Source: Sacculina carcini
Taxonomy: Eukaryota; Arthropoda; Thecostraca; Sacculinidae
Assembly: GCA_916048095.2 (NCBI GenBank)
Contig: OU696586.1
Coordinates: 7,217,749-7,281,748, forward strand
DNA length: 64,000 bases
Direction: 5' to 3'
Below the pieces are notes generated by a model. The model did not search any database, had not been told where the DNA came from, and was given only the letters and a program-made list of their open reading frames with translations. Below, piece by piece: positions 45,825 to 61,040 of this stretch. A program made the position numbers and the translations under genes. Positions within the stretch are counted from its first letter, which is position 1; the number at the start of each line of letters is the position of its first letter.

Positions 45825-48766
45825 ATAAAAGAGATCCTCTGTGTGTCTGTCTGTGTGTGTGTGTGTCTGTGTGTGTGTTCGACCCTCCTTGGTCCATTTT
45901 CTATCAGCTATTATTCGGCCACCACTCAGCCTACCCGCTAACAATTTATACCATCACGTTGGAAATTTTCTTGTCTACACTTTAGATTAAATTTTAAATT
46001 TCAAAAATGAAATCAAAAAAAGTTATAGCGGTGAAAAGACAAAATGAACCCTGAAAATGCGAAAATTGTGGTCAATGCTCTGCCATCTACTCCTCATAAA
46101 CTAGAAATGGTACAGCCAAACAGATTATACCACTGTGTAGAAAATTTTCTGTTCTACAAGATAGGTTATAATTCATATCCGAAAATAGAACATAAAAGAT
46201 GTAAACATGACAAAATTTCAATCTATATTCAAAAATATATTTATACTCCACGCGTCCGATTTTCTATACTTTTTTCTCTATGTATCAAAAACTAATTATC
46301 ACACAACTAAATAAATAATACCATCATGCTGGGAATTTTGTTTGCTACAACACGGTATAATTTTTAATTTTCCAAAGTGTATTGAAAAAAAGTTACGGCG
46401 GTGTGAAGTCAAAATGACAAAGTCAAAAATGCAAAATTAGCACTGGAAACCGTGAATGTTTTGGTAAATATTCCCCTATCTATTCCTCATAAACCAGCAA
46501 TGGTACAGCTATAAAAATTATACTATTGTGTAGATAATTTTGTGTTCTACAAGAACAGTTATAATTTATACCCACAAATGATACAAAAAATGTGTAAAAT
46601 TGGCAAAATTGTCAAATACATCCAAAATTACACTTGATCACCGGGCGCCTAAATTAATTCATTTTTCTACCTATTTCTCAGGAACTATTTGTCACACATT
46701 AAAATAAATTATATCATCGTGCTGGAAATTGTATTTTTTAAAATGCGGTATAATTCTTAATTTTCCAAAGTGTATCTGAAGGAAGTGACGGCGGTGTAAA
46801 GTCAAAAGGACATATTGCCAATTTGACAGCTATTATGCGCACTTGCGATTACACAGGAATATACTACTGTGTAGAGAATTTTGTGTTCTACAAGAAAAAG
46901 TGTAATTTATACCCACAAATGATACAAAAAACGTGTAAAATTGGCAAAATTATCAAATACATCCAAAATTACACTTGAACACCGGGTGACTACAATTTAT
47001 TCATTTTTATACCCATTTCTCAGGAACTGTTTGTCATACATTAAAATTAATTATACCATCGTGCTAGAAAATTTGTTTTCTACAATACGGTATAATTTTT
47101 AATTTTCCAAAGTGTATCTGAAGGAAGTTACGGCGGTGTAAAGTCAAATTGTCATGTTGCCAATTTGACAGCTATTATGCGCACTTGCGATTACACATGA
47201 ATATACACTGATTTAATTTCACTGAAGTCCAATCATAATTTACGCACTTGCGATTACACAGGAATATACTACTGTGTAGATAATTTTGTGTTCTACAAGA
47301 TAAGCTATAATTTATACCCACAAATGATACAAAAAACGTGTAAAATTGGCAAAATTCTCAAATACATCCAAAATTTCACTTGAACACCGGCCGAATAAAA
47401 TTAATTAATTGTTCTACTATTTCTCAGTAACTATTTGTTAAACATAAAAATAAATTATACCATCGTGCTAGAAATCTTGTTTTCTACAATACGGTATAAT
47501 TTGTAATTTTACAAAGTGTATCTGAAGGAAGTTACGGCGGTGTAAAGTCAAATTATCATGTTGCCAATTTGACAGCTATTATGCGCACTTGCGATTACAC
47601 AGAAATATACACCGATTAAATTTCACTGAAGCCCAATCACAATTAAGAATTCATCATATTATCTCCAAGCATGGATGGTGTGGTTTTATTGCGTACAGTT
47701 TAATTAATGCTACACTATACTGAATATAAAGGCTTTATTGTCCTCAATAACGGAATATACTACTGTGTAGAAAATTTTGTGTTCTACAAGAAAAGGTATA
47801 ATTTATACCCACAAATGATACAAAAAACGTGTAAAATTGGCAAAATTCTCAAATACATCCAAAATTACACTTGAGCACCGGGTGACTAAAATTCATTCAT
47901 TTTTCTACCTATTTCTCAAAAACTAATTGTGACACATTAAAATGAATTATACCATCGTGCTAGAAATTTTGGTTTCTACAATACGGTATAATTCTTAAAT
48001 ATCCAAAGTGTATCTGAAGGAAGTTACGGCGGTGTAAAGTCAAAATGTCATGTTGCCAATTTGACAGCTATTATGCGCACTTGCGATTACACAGGAATAT
48101 ACACCGATTAAATTTCACTGAAGCCCAATCACAATTAAGAATTCATCATATTATCTCCAAGCATGGATGGTGTGGTTTTATTGCGTACAGTTTAATTAAT
48201 GCTACACTATACTGAATATAAAGGCTTTATTGTCCTCAATATCGGAATATACTACTGTGTAGAAAATTTTGTGTTCTACAAGAAAAGGTATAATTTATAC
48301 CCACAAATGATACAAAAAACGTGTAAAATTGGCAAAATTCTCAAATCCATCCAAAATTACACTTGAACACCGGGCGACTAAAATTAATTCATTTTTCTAC
48401 CTATTTCTCAGGGACTATTTGTTACACATAAAAATAAATTATACCATCGTGCTAGAAATTTTGTTTTCTACAATACGGTATAATTTGTAATTTTCCAAAG
48501 TGTATCTGAAGGAAGTTACGGCGGTGTAAAGTCAAAAGGACATATTGCCAATTTGACAGCTATTATGCGCACTTGCGATTACACAGGAATATACACCGAT
48601 TAAATTTCACTGAAGCCCAATCACAATTAAGAACGCATCATATTAGCTCCAAGCATGGATGGTGCGGTTTTATTGGGTACAGTTTAATTAATGCTACACT
48701 ATACTGAATAGAAAGGCTTTATTGTCCTCAATATTTACACATGAATTGTTCCGCACGACGGGCGGG
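45825..48766. repeat. Module and nested AT-rich array 2 (duplication copy 2)
   Basis: Same content as 8851-11792: the AAAAGAGATCC/GTGT module, then two-half units, three CTCCAAGCATGGATGG modules and a closing hairpin motif at 48751. Confidence 0.85.
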
Positions 48767-49337
48767 TAAAATGCCACTGGGAACAAAGTAAACTAGTGAA
48801 TTTTACTGAATAATTTAATTGGTTTAATTTCAAGCTGCATAAGCATATGGGTTGTAATATCATGTAATGCCGACTATATGCATATGTTGCTTTAGCGGAA
48901 GCATTAATCTGGAATTTATAGAGAATTATAGAGATGACAAAGATTCATTGTTTTCCATGAAAACAATGAAACTTCATTTTTTCATGAATGAAATGATGTG
49001 AACTTGAAATGAAATGACAAATGAAAAATGGAATGAACTTCATTTTTTCATGAATGAATGAACAATGAAATTTCATTGACATTTTGCCAATTTGACAGCT
49101 GTTGTGCACTAATCACTTGGGCTATATTAATAAAAATTATACCAACATGTAGGATATTTTTACGTCTACAGTTTTCAGTATGACAACTTTCACAAAAATC
49201 GATTTGATATGATTGTCGATATCTTCATTTTTTCACCTGACTCGTTCAGTTTGCGCACCAAAATGCCTCTAATGGTTCATGTGTATGTTACACACGCGCA
49301 CACATGGCTTTAAACGTTACACACGCGCACTCATCTC

Positions 49338-49361
49338 ATGCCGAATTGTTCAAGTGTATGC

Positions 49362-49392
<31 letters not shown>

Positions 49393-49649
49393 CGATTGTT
49401 TTAGTTGTGCCCTGTAAGTGAAGCTAAAGAGAGAGCGAGGCGGGCGGTACATCAAACAAAGCTCACCTCCAAAACAAAGCTTACTCCCTGGCTCATGACA
49501 CGTGTCAACATCGCCTGCAGCATATCTAACTGAATTTCCTCGAACGTCTCGAATCAATTGTAGTCTAGCAAATTTGAATTTGGTCAATCAAATTGCGCTT
49601 CAGAAGCAGCGACCAATCAGGGGCGCTGTGACATTTGGAAGAAGCGAAT
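49338..49649. repeat. CA-repeat/CCAAT direct repeat, distal (copy 2)
   Basis: Counterpart of 12364-12675, with the same CA-run length. Confidence 0.85.
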
Positions 49650-50953
49650 TAATTAATGCAGAATTAATGATATTAATGAATTTAATGCTTCTTTTTACCA
49701 TTTTAAAGCAAATAATTCATGTATAAAGCTTCGTACACGGTTAAAACTGAATTATTTCTTGTCCACGGTCAACTTATTAGCGCAACTATTTGTTATTTTT
49801 AGCGCTTCCAAATCGCCAGTGAGGTGACAGTTGAAGCTCATGAAGCATGCAATTCTAGCACAAACGCGAATACTCAAAACGTCTTGTGGTTATCGAATGT
49901 AAAAAAGTGTCGAATGTCAAATAGTTATCGAATGTAAAAAATTACAAATTTTCCCCACAAAAATATGTTTCTCATTATGCAGTGATTCTCACTACCCTTT
50001 TACGAGTCTAAGTGAAATTTTTGCAAAATTATAAAGGCAACTTTTTGGCGAAACTTTTATGATTTTTAGCGCAACTTTTCTTTGTTTTTAGCGCACCAAA
50101 AGGTAACCCTGGTCATAAGACGGAATGTACCGTCTCTGAAAGTGTGATGTTTCTATAGATGTGTGTGTGTGTGTGTGTGCACGAATTGCTCACGAGTGCT
50201 CTCCGAGAACAGTGGCTCTATACGCTGACATTGATAAATTGGCTGATAGAGTTCCTCATAAAGTGAGCACACACGTTACATATCTGCATTGTAATTGTAG
50301 TACATACTATAGCACATAATTGTATAGTACATAGTAAGTAGTACAGATCTGTGTTTTACGACTAATGCTAAATTTCTCATGTGAAATACAATAAAATGTT
50401 CTGATAACAATTAAGTTTAATATTAAATGTAAAATGAATAACATACATTCTGTTTCTAGCTGGGACAATTTTGATTTCAGTTGGGACAAATGAAATTGTA
50501 AAGGTATATAATACTATTTAAGCAAAGGATGTTGGACATGGTGTGAACCTACAGATATATTTTCGAAACATTCTGATTATAAATGTACAAGGGATAAAAC
50601 GTGGCAGAACACCAAATGGCGTGTAATATCGGTGTAATCCTGAAAATACCAGTCATATGCATATAATGTAACTGCAGAATCATTTACTAGGAATTATAGA
50701 GGTGACAGAATTTGTCGGTCGTTGTGTGGTGTGTGTGCACATTTGATATGATTACTTTTATAATTATTACTGTATAATTTTGCATGATTCATGTGCGCGC
50801 CATCGATTGTTGATGTTTTTTGTCATGTAGTGTGCGCGCCAAAAGGCGTCATGCGTGTTATCCACACGCGAACACAAATCGTTTCAAACGTGCCGAATTG
50901 TTCGACTCTATGCCACACACACACACACACACACACACAAACATCACTTCAAA

Positions 50954-51258
50954 CATGCCGAATTGTTCAAGTGTATGCCACACACACACACACACACATA
51001 CCGATTGTTTTAGTTGTGCCCTGTAAGTGAAGCTAAAGAGAGAGCGAGGCAGGCGGTACATCAAACAAAGCTCACCTCCAAAACAAAGCTTACTCCCTGG
51101 CTCATGACACGTGTCAACATCGCCTGCAGCATATCTAACTGAATTTCCTCGAGCGTCTCGAATCAATTGTAGTCTATCAAATTTGAATTTGGTCAATCAA
51201 ATTGCGTTTCAGAAGCAGCGACCAATCAGGGGCGCTGTGACATTTGGAAGAAGCGAAT
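50954..51258. repeat. CA-repeat/CCAAT direct repeat, proximal (copy 2)
   Basis: Counterpart of 13980-14284. It supplies the CCAAT box of the second promoter. Confidence 0.85.
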
Positions 51259-51310
51259 ATTTGAACCCATAAAGTTATATATACATGTGTTAGGTGTTAA
51301 CTTCAGTCAT
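51222..51310 (+). promoter_or_regulatory. Core promoter (copy 2)
   Basis: CCAAT at 51222, TATATATA at 51276-51283 and TCAGT at 51303-51307 have the same spacing as in copy 1. Confidence 0.6.
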
Positions 51311-51442
51311 TTTGGCAGCACCACTCTCTGCGTGTCTCTGTTACTGTGCGTTTCTCTCGCTACGTACTTTGTGTTTTGCCTGGTCGATCTACTATCAGCG
51401 GCAGATACAACGAGCGTTACTGCGCGACTGCTACACGATCTG
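51305..51442 (+). other. Predicted non-coding first exon (copy 2)
   Basis: It runs from the initiator to the GTGAGT donor at 51443 and has no ATG. The predicted intron continues to the acceptor before 55704. It contains the hairpin at 54719-54753 and the TTAGG-type block at 55366-55444. Confidence 0.5.
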
Positions 51443-54400
51443 GTGAGTTTGATTGTTGTTATTAATTTTCATTTGTTTATTCTACAATAATCAAAATAAA
51501 TAATAATTAAACTATAATACACAAATGCAGGTTTTTCAGATATATTTAAAAAATAAAAATATGAATATTTAATACATATTGGTATTTATTGATTACGAGC
51601 TAACTAAGCTTACACGTAAGAAAAGTTGACCTGTACTGAATTTTTTCAGGAAAAATTAATTGGACATGTAAGAATATCACGTTGATGTAAACATATTATA
51701 TATTTAAAACATTTGTGCGCACTAAATGCTGCTAAACTCTTTGATATTGTATTTTGTCAATTATTATAGTATTGTGACACACACATATTCAACTTCTTTA
51801 CAATTAATTCTGGTATTTCATACTGACTTTTACCAACTCTCTTGGAAACATAGAGATTGCCCATTTTCTTGAACACTACAGGATAGTTGCCTTGTCTATA
51901 AGGATAGTTAAGTTTTGAAAGAACTCCAGGGAGCCACTAGGCAGTGCTAGAGCTGTATGTCTAGGCCGCGGGCTGCCGACCCCCAGGTTAGGCTAGGTAG
52001 GATTAGTTTGTGTTACGTTAGTTCATGACAGGCTCAAATTGCTGAACACAATTTTGGGTATCCAGGTGCTGAATGGATGCAGGATGCTGTATCAAACAGA
52101 GGGGTAGTTTGATAAAATTTCAAGTCATGTTTATGAATATTTGAGTCGGTAGGTCATTATTGGATACTTCAAACAGATACCCGTGTCTAATCCAAGAACT
52201 AATTTGGAATATACTACTAGAAACAATTTCATTTTCAATATTTTTTTGAGTATGTCATATATATATATAATAATTTTCTAATGTATTTCTTATATAATAT
52301 TGCAGGTTTAAACTATACGCTAGATTGGCTTGAGTTAGGTTGAGTTAGATCATTGTAGGTTATATTGTTATGTAATACTTAATACGGGTTACACAATCCT
52401 TTCGGATCATCATGCCCTGCCGTCTTGTGTATTGTATTAGAGAAATTGTGTATTGTGAAAGGCAAAATAAATGATGATGTTGTCAATATAGCCAGGTATG
52501 TCAGCTAGAGGGTTAGTGCATGAGCAGAGAGTACTTGGTTATATCAATAAACTCGACGAATTAATTTTAAATTCTTCATTGATGAGCTTGACTACATACA
52601 AAACGCAAGCAAAACAGGTATTAAAAGAACTTCACATAGTGTCCAACTTGCTGGTAGTTAGTCATTAATAGATTCGGGAATTTTATGTTATCACATATAA
52701 TTATTTTTTCATATATATAATAATCAACTAAATTCCGTCTTAAGTAAAAAATATATGTCTAAGAAATATATACGTGCGGGTATATATGTATGTCGTTAGA
52801 TGAATGCTACAAGTGAAAATTATCTACAAAACAGTCCAAAATTCAAACATATGAAAATTGAATAGCTGATTTTGGGGTTTTTGACAACATATTTAGGCAT
52901 TTTTCGCCGCATAATACAAACATAAAACGCCGAAAAATATCACATAAAATTCCCACTCTAGCCATTATTCAACTGATTCAGTTGTAAATCATTCAACCAT
53001 TTGTTTCTCATTTGTGGTTGTTTACTATGGTGCAGCGGTCCATATAACAATTGTTTATATTTTTTGTCCCTAGATGGTACCATATCTTATCTCGAAAATT
53101 CTACAAATAGACTTGAAGTATATTTTTGCTAAATAAGGAAATAGAAATAATTTTCCCCTGCGCGATCATACATTACATTCACATTGAAAATATTAACATT
53201 CTTGCTTTTTGTTTTGCGAACGGTTTGCCTACAATTGTATATTTACGCCATGCTACTTCCCGCGTGTTTGTGGCTGGTTGCCACGGAAACGCATCGCTGG
53301 TTGCTGTACACCACACTTGAGGTGTTACTTTTCTACAATAATAATAATTCGGCTAGACTATGACAAATTAATGCTTTTTTCACATATTAAAATACTATCA
53401 ATAGTAAATTCATATTTAGAAATATTTGTAATTCTTGATTTCTGCTCAGATTGTTCAACTCACGGTTTGATTCAAAACCTGTTATTTGTGCAATTACTTA
53501 ATTGAGTTAGTGTCCCGCCTATTTTGTTTCGACTGCGTATTTTATACGGCAAATTCAAATTTTAACTGGACAGTGTACTTTCACACGGTACCATATTATT
53601 TTATCATTTTCAAGTATTAAGTTAATGAGCATTATAAATTTAACAAAAAATCTACCTATACGTTCCTGTGCAATGTTTTACATTTACTCTTCATAGTTTG
53701 AGTTCTACTTTTACTCTGTTGTAACAATTAATTTTATTAATATTTTATGAAACACATGAAGTTTCTATAAATATATACAACTAAAATTGTATTTATTTAG
53801 TATGCCTGTGTTTGTAATTCGATAAATTCGATTATTTGATTCGAAATTCGATTATTCGATAAATTTTCTGTCATGAGTAAACAACTAACCACTACAATTT
53901 TGAAATAATAATTGTATTGTACTAGGTATAGATTATGGCAAATTCTATGTGTACACTATGAGAGTATCAAATGAAGTGATGGCATTCTCCTGGAGAAAAT
54001 GTCTCAGCTCCTTCTGAAGAAAAGTTTGTCTAAGTTTTTGGTAGTGGAAAAACTCGGCACCGCGCTGCACTGGTGGATCCAGTAGATGTTTTCTATAGAA
54101 TTAGCTGATTTAAGCATTATCGAAAAAAACGTTACATAATGATTGATGACTGATCGTTGCATGACTGATCGCTCCCAAATTTGAGCCCCTCCCCCCATAT
54201 TTTTTCAGCTCTTTCTAAAATTGCAATCTGGATCCGTCACAGTATCGCTGTAATTTCAATTGCAGTTCACAACACCACACTTCGGAATTTCGTAGGCACA
54301 TAAGCAATAGTGACCAATAAATGTAGGCGGTAACACATAACACACGTTCTACACAGCAACAAGTGAAACAGCACTACTGCAAAAACACAGATCAACTGTC

Positions 54401-55703
54401 AATTGATGACCAGTATGATGCTGACGCAATTTCGGTCTCACTGTTTCCCTCGACCAATTATAATTGAGCGTTTGCACGCGTCAACCTGAATACAACACCT
54501 GCTTAATGAAGAGAGACACGATTGCCACAAACTGTCTACGCCACAAAACAGTGTCTGTGATAGTTTATTAGGTCCCGCTGGCTGACTCAAGCGTCGGGTC
54601 GTTCGCGTCCTGTATAGGCAACAATTGCTCGATGCTGTGGGGACCGACCGTTTTGCACTAAACCGTCAAGTTAACGTAAGCTAAATAGGCTCCGCCCACC
54701 GGATTAGCCCAGGTCAACGCCACCTAGACTACCTGTCTAGATATCTAGGTGGCATTGTCCAGGCGCGCCGAGAGGGATGGGGCTCCGCTCAGTACGGAAA
54801 GAAATTTGTGAGCCGTCATTGCAGAGAATGAGTGCAACGCTTCTATTTCTCTGCGCGTTGCTTAGAATTTAGTGAATTTCAAGGCGTAAATTAGCCTAGA
54901 TTGTTCTTGTCGTTTTGAGATGATCGTTCGAGCCTTTTTCTAAACATGATTTATATGGCTCTTTGGCGTGTTTTAGACAGTCTGGAAAATACAAATATAT
55001 GTTTATTGATTAATAATATAACCCTATTAAAACCTTAGACATTCATTGCTTCACTTTTAATTGGAAATATGCTGGTTTGGCTAGATTTTATGTACTGGGA
55101 TTCCGATGTTCTTCAATGTACTCATTCAAAAATTACGTTCCGACAAAGAACAACTTTTCAAAGATGATCAACGTTCTTCTAGTGTGCAATTTTTAATGTT
55201 TTTGAAATATTTGTATTTATTTCGATTTTTGTCTCGCCGACAAAACAAAAAGAATTCTAATACCTAAGTAACATTTATTATTGCAATATTACTTTTGAAG
55301 GTTATATTTATCAAAGCTAATCAGCGCACTGTTCCAGTGTTTTTTTTGACAAATGCCTTTTCGTTGTTAGGTTAGGTTGGTTAAGTTAGGTTATGCTGGT
55401 TAGTTTAGGTCTGGTTGGGTTGGTTAGGTTAGGTTAGGTTAGTTACACTTTCCGCCGTTAGAGAGCGCCAGTATCGCATTGAACAGAACGCGCCTGTTAG
55501 CTCCGTCTCCGTTTTGATTAGCGCACTTTGGAGCGATTCGCAAATAGGATAGTGCCGATGCTGTGATATGCGGAATAACTACTAGAAACAAACCACTTTA
55601 TGAATATTATATGAATACTATATTTAAAACTTGAAATTTCTTTACATGTATAACATATTGTTTGTGTCTATTTAGTTTGTGTACATTTGCAATTGTTTTT
55701 CAG
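51443..55703 (+). other. Predicted long first intron (copy 2), gene-free
   Basis: Counterpart of 14469-18729. No additional feature distinguishes it from copy 1. Confidence 0.4.
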
Positions 55704-55871
55704 AGCTGCAGTCACCGCAAACTGCGCACCAGTCACTGCACATGTTGCACTTAGGTTCGATGTTCATGGCAACAAGGTTTGTGGAACTTTTCCAATATCT
55801 ACAAATACTGTTTCTGAATAACGCCAATGAAACCAATAAAAATTCACGACAATGTTTTACGCTCATTAAAC
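55704..55871 (+). other. Predicted second exon (copy 2)
   Basis: Counterpart of 18730-18897, with the same acceptor and the same GTAAGT donor at 55872. Confidence 0.5.
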
Positions 55872-56047
55872 GTAAGTCATTATTGCGCTAATGCATTTTA
55901 TAATACTTTTTGTCACATATGTCCATTACTAAATTATCACAAGTCAATTTTTAGCGCATTCCGCATATGTATATACATTTCACCAATGCTCTGCGAAGAG
56001 AATATATCGAATACAGTAATATTCCATACACAGAATATAAGCAATAT

Positions 56048-56078
<31 letters not shown>

Positions 56079-59000
56079 CGCATATACGCATATTTAAGCA
56101 TATACGCACATTCGCATATATATGAATTTCAGCAATGCCCCGTAAAAAAAAAATCAGCGTTCACTCCAAAAAAGAGGAGATCGAGCGGGGATGTTGAATC
56201 GTCGGACGATCAGCGGCCGGGGCCATCCAATGTGGAGTCTGGCGGCGCACAGCTGCCAATTGACGACGAGCAACCTGGGCCGTCCACGCTGTCATCTGAT
56301 GACCAACGACGACGACAGCGGGCGGCTCAGCGCATGGCAGCTGTGCGTCGACTTGAAACACCTGAACAGGCCGCCAAACGCCGCAGGGACAACGCTGAGC
56401 GGACTGCGGCCGCTCGACGCGGCGAATCGGTGGCCGAGGCCGAGCAGCGGCGTCAACTTAATGCCGAGCGGACTGCTGCTGCTCGGCAAAATGAGACGGA
56501 GCAGGATGCCGAGCAGCGACGAAACACCGACGCCCAGCGGACTGCTGCTGCTCGGCAAAATGAGACGGAGCAGGATGCCGAGCAGCGACGAAACACCAAT
56601 GCCGAGCGGACTGCTGCTGCTCGGCAAAATCAGACGGAGCAGGATGCCGAGCAGCGACGAAACACCAATGCCCAGCGGACTGCTGCTGCTCGGCAAAATG
56701 AGACGGAGCAGGATGCCGAACAGCGACGAAACACCGACGCCCAGCGGACTGCTGCTGCTCGGCAAAATGAGACCGAGGAAGAGGCCGAGCAGCGGCGAAA
56801 CACCAACGCCCAGCGGACGTCCGATAGTAGAGCCAATGAAGACCCAGAAGCCACAGCACAGAGACAGTTGCGAGACAGGCTACACCGCATTGAAATTGAA
56901 CTTCGTCCTTTCCGTCCTGAGCAATGGAGGTTAGCTGCATTCAATTACAACCCCAATTATCCATATGAAGCACAACCTCTTCTATCGATAGGGTGTATGT
57001 CCGTGACGTGTGGTTTTTGTGCTGCACGTAAGTGGTTCGATGAGACACCGGGAATGTGTTGTCACCGCGGGAAAATCAGGCTGGCTCTTGTCGCTGATCC
57101 ACCACAACCTTTGCGAGATCTTCTCTCAGGTACGTGTGCCAAATCAAGGCATTTCTTAGCAAACATTCAAAAGTACAACAATTGTTTTCAGATGACATCG
57201 TTCGGCGCAAATATTGTTCACGAAGGTGGGTATATGCCCACATTCAAGGTTCAAGGACAGATTCACCACAGGATTGGCTCATTGTTACCTTCTAATGATG
57301 ACAGTGCTCGGTATTTGCAAGTGTATTTCATCGGAGGTGATCAGGTTCAAGCGCAGACCCGATGCAATCTAAATCAAGGCGTAAGACAAGACATTGTGCT
57401 TGACTTGCAGGAAATGCTACACACACACAATTCGTATATTCAAAGTTTTAAGTCTGCAATAGAGAGGGCACCGGCAACAGACTTTCGAATTGTAATTGAT
57501 CCCAATAAGCGACCAGCCAATGAACATTCTGGTAGATTCAATATCCCCCAGTGTAACGAGGTGGCAATAATAATGAGAGACGGGCAATTTGGTAAGAGAG
57601 ACATTGTGTTGCACTCTAGGCAATCTACACTGACGCGCGTTTGTGAGACACACCGTTCATATGATACGCTGCAATATCCTTTACTGTTCGTTTATGGTCA
57701 AGATGGTTACCAAATTGATATTCCCCAATTCGGTACAAATAAAACAGTATCATGTATGGATTATTATTCATATCACTTTATGATCAGGGACGGCAATTTC
57801 AACGCGTTGCATAAAAGCCGGAATCTTTTTCACCAATTTGTAGTCGACATGTATGCCAAAGTTGAATCAGAGAGATTGCTCTATATCAGGAACAACCAAA
57901 CCAAACTCAGAGTAGAATCATACATTCATTTGAGAGATCACATGAACAATGACGGCGACACCAGGGATATTGGCCAGATATGTATTTTGCCATCCACATT
58001 CACTGGTAGTCCGCGGTATATGCACGAAAGAACTCAGGATGCTATGACCTATGTCCGCAACTTTGGTAAGCCCGACTTATTCATCACATTCACTTCCAAC
58101 CCGAAATGTACTGAAATTCAACGTGAGCTGATTCCCGGTCAAAAACATGGTGATAGGCAAGATCTTATTGCTAGAGTATATCGTTTGAAGCTGTTAAAAC
58201 TGATGGATCTTATAAAAAAGTCACAAATCTTTGGAGATGTAAGGTGCTACATGTACACAATTGAGTGGCAGAAACGTGGATTACCTCATTGTCATATATT
58301 GCTATGGCTAAAAACTAAAATCAATCCTAACCAAATTGATGCTGTGATATCGGCAGAGCTGCCTGATCCCGATAATGACCCAGTACTCGCTGATATTGTT
58401 AAGAGACACATGGTGCACGGTCCATGTGGCAGTCTCAATCCGAATTCACCATGTATGAAAGATGGTCGTTGCACTAAAAACTATCCCAAGCAGTTTCAGA
58501 CGTCTACCCATTTCAGTGATGACGGGTATCCCTCGTACAGAAGAAGGTCTACTGAAGATGGAGGTTGCCAAACGGCAGTTGGCGTGTTTGCGGTAGACAA
58601 TAGGTGGGTGGTTCCTTATTGCCCGTTACTTTCAAGAGCATTTGATGCTCACATCAATGTCGAGTTTTGCAATTCTGTCAAGTCCATTAAGTACGTGTGC
58701 AAGTACATTAACAAGGGTTCAGATGCTGCCATGTTTGCTCTGCAACATGATAACGCTCATGACGAAGTGTTGCAGTATGAATTGGGCAGATATTTGAGTA
58801 CGAATGAGGCTTTCTGGCGTATATTTGGGTTCCCCATTCATGAAAGACATCCTGCCATTCAACAGCTTGCTGTGCATCTTGAAAATGGCCAAAGAGTGTT
58901 TTTCACAAGTCAAACCGCCGAACAAATAGCTAACAATCCAAAACAGACCACTCTCACAGCATTCTTTGCACTTTGCCAACGTGACGATTTTGCTCGAACT

Positions 59001-61040
59001 CTCTTGTACCATCAGGTTCCGTCCTATTACACGTGGATCAAAAACCAATGGCAAAGGCGTAAGAAAGGTGTAGACGTTGAAGAATTCCCAGGCATCAAAT
59101 TTGACTCGACGATTGGCAGAGTTTATGCTGTGCATCCTAATCACAGGGAGTGCTTCTTTTTGAGAATGCTTCTACATGTTGTCAAAGGGCCGACCTCGTT
59201 TTCTTGCCTGAGAACTGTCAATGGCCAGGAGCTTGAGACATACAGAGAAGCGTGCCTGCAGCTGAACTTGCTTGAAGACGACACTCAGTGGGATAACACA
59301 TTGTCAGAGGCTGCACTTTCCCGTATGCCTTCAACCTTGAGAAAACTGTTTGCCATCATGCTACACAACTGCCAGATTAGCAATCCTCTCGAGCTGTGGC
59401 AAAAGTATAAGGATGATATGTCGGAGGATTACAGATACAGAGTACAGTTGCTCATACCCGGCCAGCATGTTGGTTTCACGGATGAGATATACAATTTTGC
59501 ACTGGTTGATATTGATAGCCATATTATTTCAATGGGGGGCCAAAGACTGACCTCATTCGGTCTTCCTGAGGCACTAACCGATGCAGACACAACACTGCAT
59601 CCTAATGTTTTGCGGGAGACGTCCTACGATATCACGTCACTGACATCATTCATTGACGATAATGTCCCCAGGCTGCTTCCTCAGCAACGATCTGCCTATA
59701 CGGCAATCATTGATGATGTCACCCACAAAAGAGGTGGACTGTATTTCATTGATGCGCCTGGGGGAACAGGCAAAACGTTTGTCATCAATCTTTTGCTGGC
59801 TACAGTTCGTCAAAGGAGAAACATTGCTGTGGCGGTGGCAAGTTCGGGAATCGCTGCCACATTGTTGCCTGGTGGTCGCACCGCCCACACGACTTTCAAA
59901 ATTCCAATTAATCTCGACACAAATGATGAACCAGTATGCAATATCAGTAAGAACTCAGAGACGGCGGAGCTCTTAAAAAGATGCGCACTGATCATCTGGG
60001 ACGAAGCGACAATGTCTCACAAAAAGTCTCTCGAGGCAGTCAACAGGACATTGATGGATATACGCGACTCAAATATGTTGATGGGAGGCATCACAGTAGT
60101 GTTGGCCGGTGATTTTCGGCAAATATTACCCGTTGTTCCTCGAGGAACGAAAGCTGACGAGATTTCAGCATGTCTCAAATCGTCCATTCTCTGGAGACAC
60201 GTGAAAATCATGCAATTCTCCACAAATATGAGAGCGCAATTACACGGGGACCACATGGCTGAAGCTTTTGCAACAACATTGTTACAACTCGGAGAAGGTG
60301 AGCTAGGCGTGAGTGAAGAAGGGTGTGTTCAAACTGGTTCTTTTGGTACACCTGTGTCATCGGTCAATCAACTCGTCAACACTGTCTTTCCCACTGTGAC
60401 CACAAACTACACCGACACCGACTGGCTGTGCGAGCGAGCGATTTTGGCGCCCAAAAACTCGACAGTCAACGAAATAAATGAAAACTTGATGAGACGTTTG
60501 CCAGGCGCCGAATTCACGTTCACATCAATCGATTGTGTCGTGCACGAGTCTGAGGCAGTTAATTATCCTGTAGAATTTCTCAACTCTCTCGATATTCCTG
60601 GACTTCCTTCTCACAAACTTACTTTGAAGGTAGGTTCACCAATTATGCTTCTGAGAAACCTCTCACAACCTGAGCTTTGCAATGGCACCAGACTTGTCGT
60701 AAAAAATCTCACCAGGAATGTTATTGAGGCCAAAATAATTACAGGATCAGGAAAAGGACAGTGTGTTTTCATTCCTCGAATACCACTTATCCCATCGAAT
60801 ACTCCGTTCGAGTTCAAACGCATTCAATTTCCAGTGCGCTTATCCTTTGCCATGTCCATAAACAAATCGCAGGGACAAACACTAAAGGTATGTGGACTAC
60901 AATTGGAAGAGGGTTGTTTTTCTCATGGTCAACTGTACGTTGCGGCTTCACGAGTTGGCAGTCAGAGTTATTTACACGTTTATGCTCCAGGAAACATGAC
61001 CAACAATGTAGTGTACACAGAAGTTTTAAGGCAAATATAA
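55827..61040 (+). CDS. Helitron Rep-helicase (rolling-circle transposase), copy 2
   Basis: The 1737-codon reading is identical in translation to copy 1, including the probable 87-codon intron (55872-56132), the A10 run at 56144-56153, the 69-bp coding repeats (56397-56824), the HUH motif with both His, the YVCKY twin tyrosines and every helicase motif. Two genes this size with no amino-acid difference, in an element whose third copy (38549-40104) has decayed, mean that the pair separated very recently or is one locus assembled twice. Confidence 0.93.
56397..56824 (+). repeat. 69-bp coding minisatellite (copy 2)
   Basis: It has the same number and order of units as 19423-19850. Such arrays usually change length quickly, so their identity argues for a very young or artefactual duplication. 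Confidence 0.85.
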
